Positions 6,032-14,287 of a DNA stretch of 64,000 bases are shown in pieces. Every line of letters begins with the position of its first letter. Position 1 is the first letter of the stretch. Source of the stretch: Lawsonibacter hominis (GTDB lineage: Bacteria; Bacillota; Clostridia; Oscillospirales; Oscillospiraceae); contig NZ_JACOPP010000012.1 of the NCBI RefSeq assembly GCF_014287895.1, positions 1 through 64,000 of the forward strand, in the 5' to 3' direction. A program made the position numbers and the translations under genes. The notes below the pieces were generated by a model, which had not been told where the DNA came from, ran no database searches, and worked only from the letters and a program-made list of their open reading frames with translations.

Positions 6032-8371
6032 TTGAAAGCCGTGATTTTGGCCGGGGGAGAGGGGACGCGTCTGCGCCCTCTGAGTCTGGGACTGCCCAAG
6101 CCCATGACCCCCCTGTTCGACAAGCCCGTGATGGAACACATCATCTCCCTGCTGCGCCGCAGCGGCATTACTGAGATCGCCGTCACGCTCCACTACATGC
6201 CCCGGGCGGTCACCGATCATTTTGGGGACGGGGCCGTCCAGGGCGTGCACCTGCGCTACTTTACCGAGACGGAGCCCCTTGGTACCGCGGGCGGCGTAAA
6301 AAACTGCATGCCCTTTTTGGGGGACGAGGACTTTCTGGTCATCAGCGGCGACGCGGTGTGCGACCTGGACCTGAAGCAGGCCATGGACTTCCACGCCACC
6401 CGCCGCCCGGCGGCCACCCTGGTGCTCCACCGGCACCCCACGCCTCTGGAATACGGCCTGGTGCTCACCGACCCGGAGGGCCGGGTGGAGCGTTTTGTGG
6501 AAAAACCGGCCTGGGGACAGGTCGTCACCAATCAGGTCAACACCGGCATCTATCTGCTCACCCGGCGCGCCATGGATCTGGTGCCCGAGGGCAAGCCCTT
6601 CGACTTTGCCCGGGACCTGTTTCCAGCGCTGATGGAGCGCGGCGAGGCCCTGTACGGCTGTGTGAGCGAGGGCTACTGGTGCGATATGGGAGACTGCAGG
6701 GCCTATCTGGACTGCGTGGCCGACGCGCTTTCAGGCAAGGTGAAGCTGGATCTGGGCGCGGCCCGGGTGGCGCCCGGCATCTGGTCGGCCAGTCCTCTGC
6801 CTGCCGACGTGGAACTGGTGCCCCCCTGCTATCTCGGCGCCAACGTGACCGTAGGCCCCGGCTCCCTCATCGGCCCCCACGTAGCGTTGGGCGCGGGAAG
6901 CACCGTGGGCAAGCGCGCGCTGATCCAGCGCAGCGTGTTCCACGGCGCATCGGCGGGCGACCGCACCACACTTTACGGCGCCATTCTGTGCAAGGATGCC
7001 CGTGTCCATACCGGAGCCGTCCTCAACGAAGGCGCGGTGCTGGGCGAAGGGGCCGCAGCCGGCCGGGACGCGATCCTGCTGGAGGGGGCCAGGGTCTGGC
7101 CCCGCCGGGTGGTGGGCGACGGGGTGCGGCTGGGCGCCTGCCTGACCTCCGGTTCCCTTTCGGGGCCCCCCTCCTTTTCCGACGGTGGGATCCTCCGGGG
7201 CTCCATTGGGGAAGAGCTGACGGCAGAGGTGCTGCTCCTGCTGGGCGGCGCCCTGGGCGCCGAAGGCACGGTAGGCGTCGGCCACTGCGGCGGCGAGGGC
7301 GCCCGGATGCTGGCCCAGGCGGCCTGCTGCGGCGTCTGCGCCGCCGGGGCCAAGGTATTGGAGCACGACGCCGCCGGTCCCTCCGCGGCGGCCTGGCTGG
7401 CGGAAAACTGGTCCCTGCCGGTCTCCCTGTTTGTGGAACAGGTGGAGGATATGGCCTACCTGCGCCTCTTCGACCGGCAGGGCCTGCCCCTTGGCCGGGC
7501 CAAGGAGCGCAAGCTGGAGGGCGCCCTTCTTCGGGGCGAGCAATCCCGCGTCCCGGCCTGCCGGGTAGGGCGGCGGGAGATCGTCTCCGGCGTGGGGGCG
7601 GCCTATTCCGCCGACGCCGCCCGCCGCGCCCGTCTCAGCCGCGCCCCCCTGCGGCACACGGAGGTATCGGTGCTCGGCCGGACGGCGGCTGACCGGTACC
7701 TGGCAGAGGCGCTGTCCGCCCTGGGCTGCTGCGTAGGCCGGCAGGCCCGGCCCGGCGTGCCCGCATTTCGCACCCAGCGGGGCGGCCTGCGGCTGCTGGC
7801 CTGGGACGAGGAGGGCGAACCGCTCTCTCCCGAGGTTCTGCTGACCATCGTGGCGCTTATCGAGTACGAGGCGGGCGAAGGGAACGTGGCCGTCCCCCCC
7901 GACGCCCCCGCCGCCATCGACGCCGTGGCCGAAGCCTTCCACGGCAGCGCTTTGCGCCTGAACCGGGACGGCGAGCGCGCCCGGGCGCGCTATGCCCAGC
8001 TGCCCTGGCTGCGGGACGCCCTGTTCGCCGCCTGCCGTATCTGCGCCCATATGGGCGTGACGGGCGAGCGGCTGCACGCGCTGGCCGGAAGGGTCCCCCA
8101 TTTTTCCCTCTGCCGCCGGGAGGTGGCGCTCCGGGGCGACCGGGGCGCGGTGATGCAGGCCCTGGCGGAGGGCCTGCCCGGACTGGAGGATACCGGAGCG
8201 GGACTGCGCCTGCGGCAGGGGGAGAGCTGGGTGTATCTGGCCCCGCTCACCCGGCGCGCGGCCCTGCGGGTGGTCGGCGAGGCCGTCAGCGCGGAGCTGG
8301 CCCGGGAGCTGTGCGATTTTTACGCCGGAACGGTCCGGGCGCTGGACCCTGATCCGTCCGGCCAAAAATAA
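6032..8371 (+). CDS. Sugar-nucleotidyltransferase fused to a phosphomannomutase-like domain
   Basis: The protein has 779 residues with a TTG start; AAAGGA lies 10 bases upstream. Residues 1-235 are a nucleotidyltransferase domain with the pyrophosphorylase signature LAGGEGTRLRPLSLGLPKPM and an EKP motif (RVERFVEKPAWG). Residues ~250-350 carry left-handed beta-helix (hexapeptide-like) repeats. Residues ~385-779 align in outline with phosphomannomutase, but the phosphoserine loop (TASHNP type) is missing and VEQVEDM stands at that place. The fusion order matches bacterial GDP-mannose pyrophosphorylase/PMM-like proteins. The first domain probably activates a hexose-1-phosphate; the second is probably structural or regulatory. 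It could supply nucleotide sugar for the polysaccharide genes near 30-40 kb. Confidence 0.82.
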   Translation: MKAVILAGGEGTRLRPLSLGLPKPMTPLFDKPVMEHIISLLRRSGITEIAVTLHYMPRAVTDHFGDGAVQGVHLRYFTETEPLGTAGGVKNCMPFLGDEDFLVISGDAVCDLDLKQAMDFHATRRPAATLVLHRHPTPLEYGLVLTDPEGRVERFVEKPAWGQVVTNQVNTGIYLLTRRAMDLVPEGKPFDFARDLFPALMERGEALYGCVSEGYWCDMGDCRAYLDCVADALSGKVKLDLGAARVAPGIWSASPLPADVELVPPCYLGANVTVGPGSLIGPHVALGAGSTVGKRALIQRSVFHGASAGDRTTLYGAILCKDARVHTGAVLNEGAVLGEGAAAGRDAILLEGARVWPRRVVGDGVRLGACLTSGSLSGPPSFSDGGILRGSIGEELTAEVLLLLGGALGAEGTVGVGHCGGEGARMLAQAACCGVCAAGAKVLEHDAAGPSAAAWLAENWSLPVSLFVEQVEDMAYLRLFDRQGLPLGRAKERKLEGALLRGEQSRVPACRVGRREIVSGVGAAYSADAARRARLSRAPLRHTEVSVLGRTAADRYLAEALSALGCCVGRQARPGVPAFRTQRGGLRLLAWDEEGEPLSPEVLLTIVALIEYEAGEGNVAVPPDAPAAIDAVAEAFHGSALRLNRDGERARARYAQLPWLRDALFAACRICAHMGVTGERLHALAGRVPHFSLCRREVALRGDRGAVMQALAEGLPGLEDTGAGLRLRQGESWVYLAPLTRRAALRVVGEAVSAELARELCDFYAGTVRALDPDPSGQK

Positions 8372-8397
8372 AGGTATACTTTTCCTGCAAATTGTGG

Positions 8398-8403
8398 TAT
8401 ACT
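8398..8403 (+). promoter_or_regulatory. Candidate -10 element upstream of the structured RNA and RNase J
   Basis: TATACT occurs 27 bases after the preceding stop codon, in GTGGTATACT. A second GGTATACT copy lies 23 bp upstream (8373-8380). No consensus -35 is visible, so strength and exact use are uncertain. Transcription from here would include the rod-like RNA at 8453-8579. Confidence 0.4.
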
Positions 8404-8452
8404 GATATTGATTGATTTGGCTTTATGCGCGGCAATCGCGCTTTGATAAGGC

Positions 8453-8579
8453 AGGACACAGCGGGCATACCTTGCGCCAGGCGGTCTGGTGCAGCCCTTT
8501 TTCCCGGCGAGGCAGGGCCGGGAAGAACGGGTCGGCGACCGCCTTTCTTTTGGTGCGCCCAAAGCCGCCGCTGTGTCCT
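8453..8579 (+). ncRNA. Rod-like structured RNA upstream of RNase J (6S-like outline or novel leader)
   Basis: A 12-bp perfect closing stem AGGACACAGCGG (8453-8464) / CCGCTGTGTCCT (8568-8579) encloses, in order, GCGCCA/TGGTGC (8474-8479 / 8551-8556), GGCGGTC/GACCGCC (8480-8486 / 8537-8543) and an apical CCCGGC/GCCGGG hairpin (8503-8508 / 8517-8522). This makes a long interrupted rod of 127 bases. The outline resembles 6S RNA, but it is shorter than usual and has no clear terminator, so a cis-acting leader of the RNase J gene is an equally good reading. No known riboswitch signature was recognised. Confidence 0.4.
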
Positions 8580-8629
8580 TACATACCGTTTGATAACGTT
8601 CAATTTGAAAAGGAGTGTTCCATACTTTT

Positions 8630-10288
8630 ATGGCAGAAAAACTGAAAATTATTTCCCTAGGCGGCCTCAACGAGATTGGCAAGAACCTGACCGTATACGA
8701 ATACGGCGGGGATATGATCCTCGTAGACGTGGGCATGGGATTTCCGGACGACGACATGTACGGCATCGATGTGGTCATCCCGGACTTTACCTATCTCATC
8801 AAAAACCGCGAGCGCATTCGGGGTATCTTCCTGACCCACGGACACGAGGACCACATCGGCTCCATCCCCTACTTGCTGCGGGACGTGAACGCCCCCATCT
8901 ACGCCACCCGCATGACGGCGGGCCTGGTAAAGCTGAAGCTGGAGGAGCACCGCCTGCTGGACAAGACCAAGCTCATTACCTGCGAGGCGGGCGAGGTCGT
9001 CCGCGCGGGCAAATTCTCCGTGGAATTCATCCACGCCAACCACTCCATCGCCGACGCGGTGAGCTTCGCCATCAAGACCCCCGTGGGCACGGTGGTCCAT
9101 ACCGGCGACTTCAAGATCGACCCCACACCCATCCAGGGCGGCATGATGGACCTGGGCCGCCTGGGACAGCTGGGCAAGGAGGGCGTGTTGGCCCTGCTGG
9201 CCGACTCCACCAACGTGGAGCGCCCCGGCTTCACCAAAAGCGAACGCAGCGTGGGCGCGTCCTTTGACGCACTGTTCCGGGGCTGTGAGCAGCGGATCAT
9301 TGTCACCACCTTCGCCTCCAATGTGGACCGCATCCAGCAGATCATCGACGTGGCCGCGCGGTACGGACGGAAGGTGGCCGTCACCGGCCGCAGCATGGAG
9401 AACGCCATGCGGGTGTCCACTGAGTTGGGCTATATGAAAATACCGGACGGCGTGCTGGTGGACCTCAACCACATCAAGAGCCTGCCCAAACACAAGATCT
9501 GCATCATCACCACCGGCAGCCAGGGCGAGACCATGTCCGCCCTGACCCGCATGGCCTTCAACACCCACCGTCAGGTGGATATTCAGGCCGGCGACCGGGT
9601 CGTCATCTCCGCCTCCGCCATCCCCGGCAACGAAAACTCCATTGGAAGCGTCATCAATGAGCTCTACCGCAAGGACGCCGAGGTGGTCAATGAGCGGCTG
9701 GGCGCGCTCCACGTTTCCGGCCATGCCTGCCAGGAGGAGCTGAAGATCATCCATGCGCTGGTCAAGCCCAAGTTCTTCATCCCCCTCCACGGCGAGCAGC
9801 GGCATCTGAAGACCCACGCCAAACTGGCCCAGGAGATGGGGATGGACCCCCGGCACATCATCATCAGCGACATCGGCAAGGTCATCGAGCTGACGCCCAA
9901 CTCCGCCAAGATCAACGGCACCGTGCCCGCCGGCCGGGTATTCGTGGACGGCTACGGCGTGGGCGATGTAGGCAGCGTGGTGCTGCGGGACCGCAAGCAT
10001 CTGGCCGAGGACGGCATGATCGTGGTGGTGGTCTCCATGTCCGGCGAGGACGGAAGCGTCATCTCCGGCCCCGATATCATCACCCGCGGCTTTGTCTACG
10101 TGAAGGAGTCCGAGGGACTGATGGAGGAGCTGCGCCGGGTGGCTGTCAACTCCTTGGAAAACTGCCGGCGGGATTCCCGCTCCGACTGGGCCGCCATCAA
10201 GACCGAGGTCAAAAACGCCCTGTCCAATTTCCTCTACAAGAAGACCAAACGCAATCCCATGATCCTGCCTGTTATCATGGAGGTATAA
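8630..10288 (+). CDS. rnj: Ribonuclease J
   Basis: The protein has 552 residues. It is a metallo-beta-lactamase/beta-CASP nuclease: LTHGHEDHIG is the zinc-binding HxHxDH motif, further His residues lie in HANHSI and HTGDFKID, followed by the beta-CASP domain (TTGSQGE, SASAIPGNE) and HGEQRHLK. RNase J is the 5'-3' exo- and endoribonuclease of Firmicutes mRNA turnover and rRNA maturation. AAAGGAG at 8608-8614 is followed immediately by GTG (8615) and 15 bases later by ATG (8630); MAEKLKI at 8630 matches family starts better, but the GTG cannot be excluded. The long structured leader suggests post-transcriptional control. Confidence 0.93.
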   Translation: MAEKLKIISLGGLNEIGKNLTVYEYGGDMILVDVGMGFPDDDMYGIDVVIPDFTYLIKNRERIRGIFLTHGHEDHIGSIPYLLRDVNAPIYATRMTAGLVKLKLEEHRLLDKTKLITCEAGEVVRAGKFSVEFIHANHSIADAVSFAIKTPVGTVVHTGDFKIDPTPIQGGMMDLGRLGQLGKEGVLALLADSTNVERPGFTKSERSVGASFDALFRGCEQRIIVTTFASNVDRIQQIIDVAARYGRKVAVTGRSMENAMRVSTELGYMKIPDGVLVDLNHIKSLPKHKICIITTGSQGETMSALTRMAFNTHRQVDIQAGDRVVISASAIPGNENSIGSVINELYRKDAEVVNERLGALHVSGHACQEELKIIHALVKPKFFIPLHGEQRHLKTHAKLAQEMGMDPRHIIISDIGKVIELTPNSAKINGTVPAGRVFVDGYGVGDVGSVVLRDRKHLAEDGMIVVVVSMSGEDGSVISGPDIITRGFVYVKESEGLMEELRRVAVNSLENCRRDSRSDWAAIKTEVKNALSNFLYKKTKRNPMILPVIMEV

Positions 10289-10297
10289 GCGTTCCAG

Positions 10298-10347
10298 GAA
10301 TCGGAAAGCGGGGTCCGGCCTTTGGCCGGACCTCCGCTTTCCGATTC
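10298..10347 (+). terminator. Long hairpin after RNase J, probable terminator
   Basis: GAATCGGAAAGCGG pairs with CCGCTTTCCGATTC around an inner TCCGGCC/GGCCGGA hairpin. The stem is long and GC-rich, but only a weak T stretch follows (TTCTTC). Confidence 0.6.
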
Positions 10348-10363
10348 TTCTGCCGGGGGAACA

Positions 10364-10510
10364 TCACAGGACCAGCTCGTAGAGCAGATAGTCCGTGGTA
10401 CCAGTATCCTCATAGAACAGTTTCAGGGTGGTCCTGTACTGAAAGCCCATCGCGGTATACAGCTTCTGCGCGGGCAGGTTGGTGCCCAATACGTCCAGCC
10501 GCAGCGCCTG
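10364..10510 (-). pseudogene. Remnant of a GNAT acetyltransferase (C-terminal part only)
   Basis: The minus strand encodes only the C-terminal third of a GNAT enzyme: LRLDVLGTNLPAQKLY, MGFQYRTTLKL, and a tail of the type YEDTGTTDYLLYELVL. The acetyl-CoA-binding loop is absent. Upstream of the fragment the sequence runs directly into the cysteine desulfurase promoter at 10528. The frame is open to 10555 but without similarity. This is best read as a deletion remnant, not a functional gene. Confidence 0.6.
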
Positions 10511-10527
10511 GCAACCGGCGGCCAAGC

Positions 10528-10556
10528 TTGACTTTCCTCCTCCCGGGCGATACAAT
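10528..10556 (+). promoter_or_regulatory. Promoter for cysteine desulfurase
   Basis: TTGACT (10528-10533) and TACAAT (10551-10556) are spaced by 17 bp. The start codon follows 45 bases later, preceded by GAGAGGTGA. Confidence 0.75.
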
Positions 10557-10601
10557 AAGCGAACGCTGTATCGTACGAACTCTGCTGAGAGGTGACTGTT
10601 T

Positions 10602-11726
10602 ATGCCCGCCTATCTGGACAACGCCGCGACCACCCGTGTCTGCCCCGAGGCCGCCCGGGCCGCGCTGGAAGTGATGACCGAGGGGTTTGGAAACCCCTCC
10701 TCCGGTCATGCTGCGGGCCGCGCGGCCGCCGCGCGGCTGGCGGAAGACCGGGCCGTTGTGGCCCAGCGGCTGGGCTGCGCGGCGGAGGAGCTGTATTTCA
10801 CCTCCTGCGGCACGGAGGGGGACAACTGGTCCATTCATGCCGCCATGGAGTTCAACAAACGCCGGGGCAGGCATATCGTGGTATCCGCCATCGAGCACTC
10901 CGCCGTGCTGGAGCCGGTCCGCGCCCTGGCCGCCCAGGGCTGCGAGGTCACGTACCTCAAGCCGGACAAGAGCGGGCGCATCCGCTGCGAAGATCTGCAG
11001 GCCGCTCTGCGGCCCGACACGGCGCTGGTATCCCTGATGCTGGTCAACAACGAGCTGGGCACCCTGCAGCCCGTGCGGCAGGCCGCCGAGGCCATCCGCC
11101 GCTCCGGCTGCCCCGCTCTGCTCCACACCGATGCCGTGCAGGCTTTTTTGAAGGTCCCCTTTACTCCGGCGGAGCTTGGAGCGGACCTGCTCACCGTCAG
11201 CGGCCATAAGATCCGCGCCCCCAAGGGGATCGGCGTTCAGTACGTCCGCCGGGGGCTGGAGCCGTCCCCCCTGCTGCTGGGGGGCGGTCAGGAGCAGGGC
11301 CGGCGCCCGGGGACCGAGCCCACCGCTCAGATCGCGGCCCTTGCCGCCGCCTGCCGCGCCTGGGACGATTCCTTCCCGGCTCACCTGTCCGCGCTGAAAC
11401 AGTATGCGCTGGAAACCCTCGCGGCCGTCCCCGGCCTGGAGGTGGTCTCCGCCGGAGACGCCCCCCATATCTGTGCCGTCAGCCTGCCCGGCTACCCCAG
11501 CGAGATGCTGGTACGGGACCTGAGCGACCAGGGTGTATCCGTCTCCTCCGGCTCCGCCTGCCACAAGGGTAAGCCAAGCCATGTGTTTGCCGCGCTGGGC
11601 CTGCCCAAGCGCACCCTGATGGGGGTGCTGCGCATTTCCTTTTCTCCGGAAAATACCCGTGCCGATGTGGACGCCCTGCGGGATGGGTTGATCCAAATCA
11701 CTAAAACCAGGATCGCAATGAGGTGA
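10602..11726 (+). CDS. Cysteine desulfurase (NifS/IscS class V aminotransferase)
   Basis: The protein has 374 residues. PLP-enzyme features: MPAYLDNAATT at the N-terminus, HTDAVQAFLKV, the Schiff-base Lys in SGHKIRAPKGIG, and the reactive-Cys loop SSGSACHKGKPS near residue 315. It removes sulfur from cysteine for Fe-S clusters or tRNA thiolation. No iscU or thiI partner is adjacent, so the acceptor cannot be named. It is followed 4 bases later by a MATE exporter gene. Confidence 0.9.
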   Translation: MPAYLDNAATTRVCPEAARAALEVMTEGFGNPSSGHAAGRAAAARLAEDRAVVAQRLGCAAEELYFTSCGTEGDNWSIHAAMEFNKRRGRHIVVSAIEHSAVLEPVRALAAQGCEVTYLKPDKSGRIRCEDLQAALRPDTALVSLMLVNNELGTLQPVRQAAEAIRRSGCPALLHTDAVQAFLKVPFTPAELGADLLTVSGHKIRAPKGIGVQYVRRGLEPSPLLLGGGQEQGRRPGTEPTAQIAALAAACRAWDDSFPAHLSALKQYALETLAAVPGLEVVSAGDAPHICAVSLPGYPSEMLVRDLSDQGVSVSSGSACHKGKPSHVFAALGLPKRTLMGVLRISFSPENTRADVDALRDGLIQITKTRIAMR

Positions 11727-11730
11727 CCGT

Positions 11731-13131
11731 TTGTTTTCTTACCTGAAACGCGGCCGCGGCTTTTACCGAAACGTGGTACTGCTGGGCCTGCCCATTCTGC
11801 TGCAAAATCTGACCACCACCTTTCTGGGCCTCATCGACACCTTCATGGTGGGTACCCTGGGCGAGGCCCCTCTGGCCGCCGTACTGGTGGCCAACACGCC
11901 GGTGTTTGTCATCCAGCTGGTCATCTTCGGCCTGCAAAGCGGCTCCTCGGTGCTCATCAGCCAGTTCTGGGGCAAGGGAGACACCGACTCCATCAACCGC
12001 GTCATCGGTCTGGGCTGTTATGCGGCGGGCGCCATCTCCGCGCTCTTCGCGGCGGTGATGTTTTTCCTGCCGGAGCAGCTGATGGCCGTCCTCACCGACA
12101 ATGCCGAGCTGATCCCCCTGGCCGCCGACTACGCCCGCATCGTGGGCTTTTCCTATCTGTTCAACAGCATCACCGGCGTATATGTGGGGGCCCACCGCTC
12201 CATGGAAAACCCCAAGCTGGGGCTGATCGTCTTCTCCATCTCCATGTGTGCCAACACGGTTTTGAACTGGGTCTTCATTTTCGGCAACCTGGGCGCCCCG
12301 GCTCTAGGGGTCACCGGGGCCGCCGCGGCCACTCTGACTTCCCGTATCCTGGAGTTCGCCATCATGGCGGTCTACGCCCTGACCAACCGCCGCTTCCGCC
12401 TGCGCCCCGCCGCCATGCTCCGCCCCGGCCTGCCGCTGCTGCAAAAATTCATCCGCTACTCCAGCCCGGTAGTCCTCAACGAGACGCTGTGGGGCCTGGG
12501 CACCTCGGTCTACAAGGTCATCTTGGGCCACATGGAGGGCTCCACCGAGATCCTGGCCGCCCGCGCTCTGGCGGGCAACATCGAAGACATTTGCTCGGTG
12601 GCTGTGTTCGCCGTGGCGGGCACCGCCTCCATTATCATCGGCCGGGAGATCGGCGCGGGCCGGCGGGACACCGTCTATGAGGTGGGGGCCGCGCTGAATA
12701 CGCTGGCCATGCTGTGCGCCCTGGCCATCGGGATCCCTATGGTCCTGTGCGCCTGGTTCGTCTTCCCCGGCCTGCTCTATCCCATCTTTCACCTCTCCGG
12801 CGCCGCCGGCTCCATCACCACTATGATGCTCACGTTCACCGGCATATTCCTGGCCCTGCGTTCCTTCAACTCCGTCAATATCGTAGGCGTGCTCCGGGGC
12901 GGCGGCGACGTGCGTGCCGCTACCGCCATCGATCTGATCCCGCTCTGGTGCGCGGCGATCCCGGCGGCGGCTTTCCTCGGGCTGGCGCTCCGCCTGAGCG
13001 TCTTTTGGGTCTTTGCGGGGATCGAGCTGGAGCAGGTCGTGAAGTTCGGTTTCGGCGTGCGGCGCTTCCGCTCCCGGGAATGGATCAACGACGTAACGCA
13101 ATTTGCCAAATCAGAACCGGGGACGGCGTAA
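11731..13131 (+). CDS. MATE-family multidrug/Na+ antiporter
   Basis: The protein has 466 residues with about 12 hydrophobic segments and the MATE pattern, including LGLPILLQNLTTTFLGLIDT at the N-terminus and GVLRGGGDVRAATAID in the C-terminal half. The likely start is TTG at 11731, preceded by GAGGTGA. The gene is coupled to the cysteine desulfurase. MATE proteins export cationic drugs or metabolites in exchange for Na+ or H+. The last codons and stop lie inside a GC-rich palindrome (13117-13143), so the C-terminus EPGTA may have been rewritten by that repeat. Confidence 0.88.
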   Translation: MFSYLKRGRGFYRNVVLLGLPILLQNLTTTFLGLIDTFMVGTLGEAPLAAVLVANTPVFVIQLVIFGLQSGSSVLISQFWGKGDTDSINRVIGLGCYAAGAISALFAAVMFFLPEQLMAVLTDNAELIPLAADYARIVGFSYLFNSITGVYVGAHRSMENPKLGLIVFSISMCANTVLNWVFIFGNLGAPALGVTGAAAATLTSRILEFAIMAVYALTNRRFRLRPAAMLRPGLPLLQKFIRYSSPVVLNETLWGLGTSVYKVILGHMEGSTEILAARALAGNIEDICSVAVFAVAGTASIIIGREIGAGRRDTVYEVGAALNTLAMLCALAIGIPMVLCAWFVFPGLLYPIFHLSGAAGSITTMMLTFTGIFLALRSFNSVNIVGVLRGGGDVRAATAIDLIPLWCAAIPAAAFLGLALRLSVFWVFAGIELEQVVKFGFGVRRFRSREWINDVTQFAKSEPGTA

Positions 13132-13238
13132 CGCCGTCCCCGGCAAGAATCGAGCCCTGTCCGTCATGCATCCCTCTGTCGAAAAAGGCCAAAGGCCTTT
13201 TTCGACAAACTGCGGGGACGGCGTTACGCCGTCCCCGC
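13117..13238. repeat. Cluster of three palindromes (two copies of one, flanking a terminator-like hairpin)
   Basis: Palindrome A, core GGGGACGGCGT/ACGCCGTCCCC, occurs at 13117-13143 and again at 13212-13238. Between them TGTCGAAAAAGGCC/GGCCTTTTTCGACA (13177-13207) forms another hairpin. The arrangement resembles a REP/BIME-type intergenic mosaic between convergent genes. The stop codon of the MATE gene lies in the first copy. Confidence 0.7.
13177..13207. terminator. Bidirectional hairpin terminator between convergent genes
   Basis: The stem is TGTCGAAAAAGGCC with a 3-base loop. On either strand it ends in GGCCTTTTTCGACA, so it could terminate both the MATE gene and the minus-strand peptidase. 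Confidence 0.6.
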
Positions 13239-13246
13239 AGACTGTC

Positions 13247-14287
13247 TTATTCTGATTTTGTGGCGCTCTCCAGCAGGGTGAGCGTCTTTTTTTCGCAGTC
13301 CAGCTCCGCGGGAACCCCGATGGGCAGCACACCGATGGGGGCGGCGTGGCCGAAATTCAAATTATAGAGGATGGGAAGCTCGCTTCGCCCGGCCTCTTCC
13401 GCCACCACCTGACGCAGGGCCTGCTTATACTCTTCATAGTAGGCCTCGTCCTGGGGCTTGCCGAACAGAATTCCGCTGACCGCGTCCAGGACCCCCTGGG
13501 CCGCCAGATTGCGCAGGGCCCAGGTAACGAAGGTGGGCGAGGGCTTATCCTCGCTGGTCTCCAGAAACAAAAGCGCGCCCCTCCATCGTTCCGGCGCGGG
13601 CCAGACCGGCGTACCGGCCGCCATCATGAACACGTCGATACAGCCGCCCAACAGAGGACCGCGCACCGTACCGCGCCCCTGAAGCAGCTCGTAGCCGTGC
13701 ACGTCCGGCCGCAGGATCTTCCGCCGGTCCATATTCTCCTCCGCCCAGGGCACAAAGGTATCGCTCCAGAGGGGGCTGGGCTTGATCTGGTAACCCGCCG
13801 TATCCCCAAAAAGCACATCCCGCACCGCTTGGGCGGTATAATCGAACATGGCCCCGTACTCCCCGAATTCGCACAGGACGGAAGGACCGTAAAAGGAGGT
13901 CACGCCTGCCTTAAGCATCATAAAATGGTTGATGGTGGTATCGGAATAGCCCATAAAAATCTTGGGATGGGCGGAAATCACCGCATAGTCGATATAAGGC
14001 AGCAGCCGGATGGTATCGTCCCCGCCGATGGCGGAGAAAATAGCGGCGATGGAGTCATCCCGAAAGGCGTCCATCAGGTCCCGGGCCCGCAGCTCCGGAT
14101 GCGCGTGGACAAAGGCCGCACCCTTCAGCGCGTGGGGCATGGGACGCACGCGCAGGCCGAAGTCCTCTTCCAGCCGCCGCTTTGCAATCAAATACCGGTG
14201 GAGCAGCTCCGCCTCCCCCAGGCCGCCCCAGGACAGGCTGACCACCGCCACCGTATCCCCGGCCTTCAGCCGCACGGGCCGCTTCAT
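13247..14287 (-). CDS. LD-carboxypeptidase / MccF-like serine peptidase (family S66)
   Basis: The protein has 346 residues. S66 features: GYSDTT with the nucleophilic Ser, LFLETSED with the catalytic Glu, and NFGHAAPIGVLPIG with the catalytic His near the C-terminus. The length and FLETSE motif are closer to the MccF subgroup (resistance to microcin C-type peptidyl nucleotides) than to LdcA. It could be an LD-carboxypeptidase of muropeptide recycling or a peptide-antibiotic resistance enzyme. Its ATG overlaps the stop of the upstream GNAT gene by 4 bases (ATGA), so the two are translationally coupled. Confidence 0.87.
   Translation of the reverse strand: MKRPVRLKAGDTVAVVSLSWGGLGEAELLHRYLIAKRRLEEDFGLRVRPMPHALKGAAFVHAHPELRARDLMDAFRDDSIAAIFSAIGGDDTIRLLPYIDYAVISAHPKIFMGYSDTTINHFMMLKAGVTSFYGPSVLCEFGEYGAMFDYTAQAVRDVLFGDTAGYQIKPSPLWSDTFVPWAEENMDRRKILRPDVHGYELLQGRGTVRGPLLGGCIDVFMMAAGTPVWPAPERWRGALLFLETSEDKPSPTFVTWALRNLAAQGVLDAVSGILFGKPQDEAYYEEYKQALRQVVAEEAGRSELPILYNLNFGHAAPIGVLPIGVPAELDCEKKTLTLLESATKSE

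Noticed and set aside
8453..8579. SRP (4.5S) RNA, tmRNA or RNase P RNA
   Set aside because: The conserved SRP apical motif, tmRNA ends and RNase P core sequences are absent on both strands.
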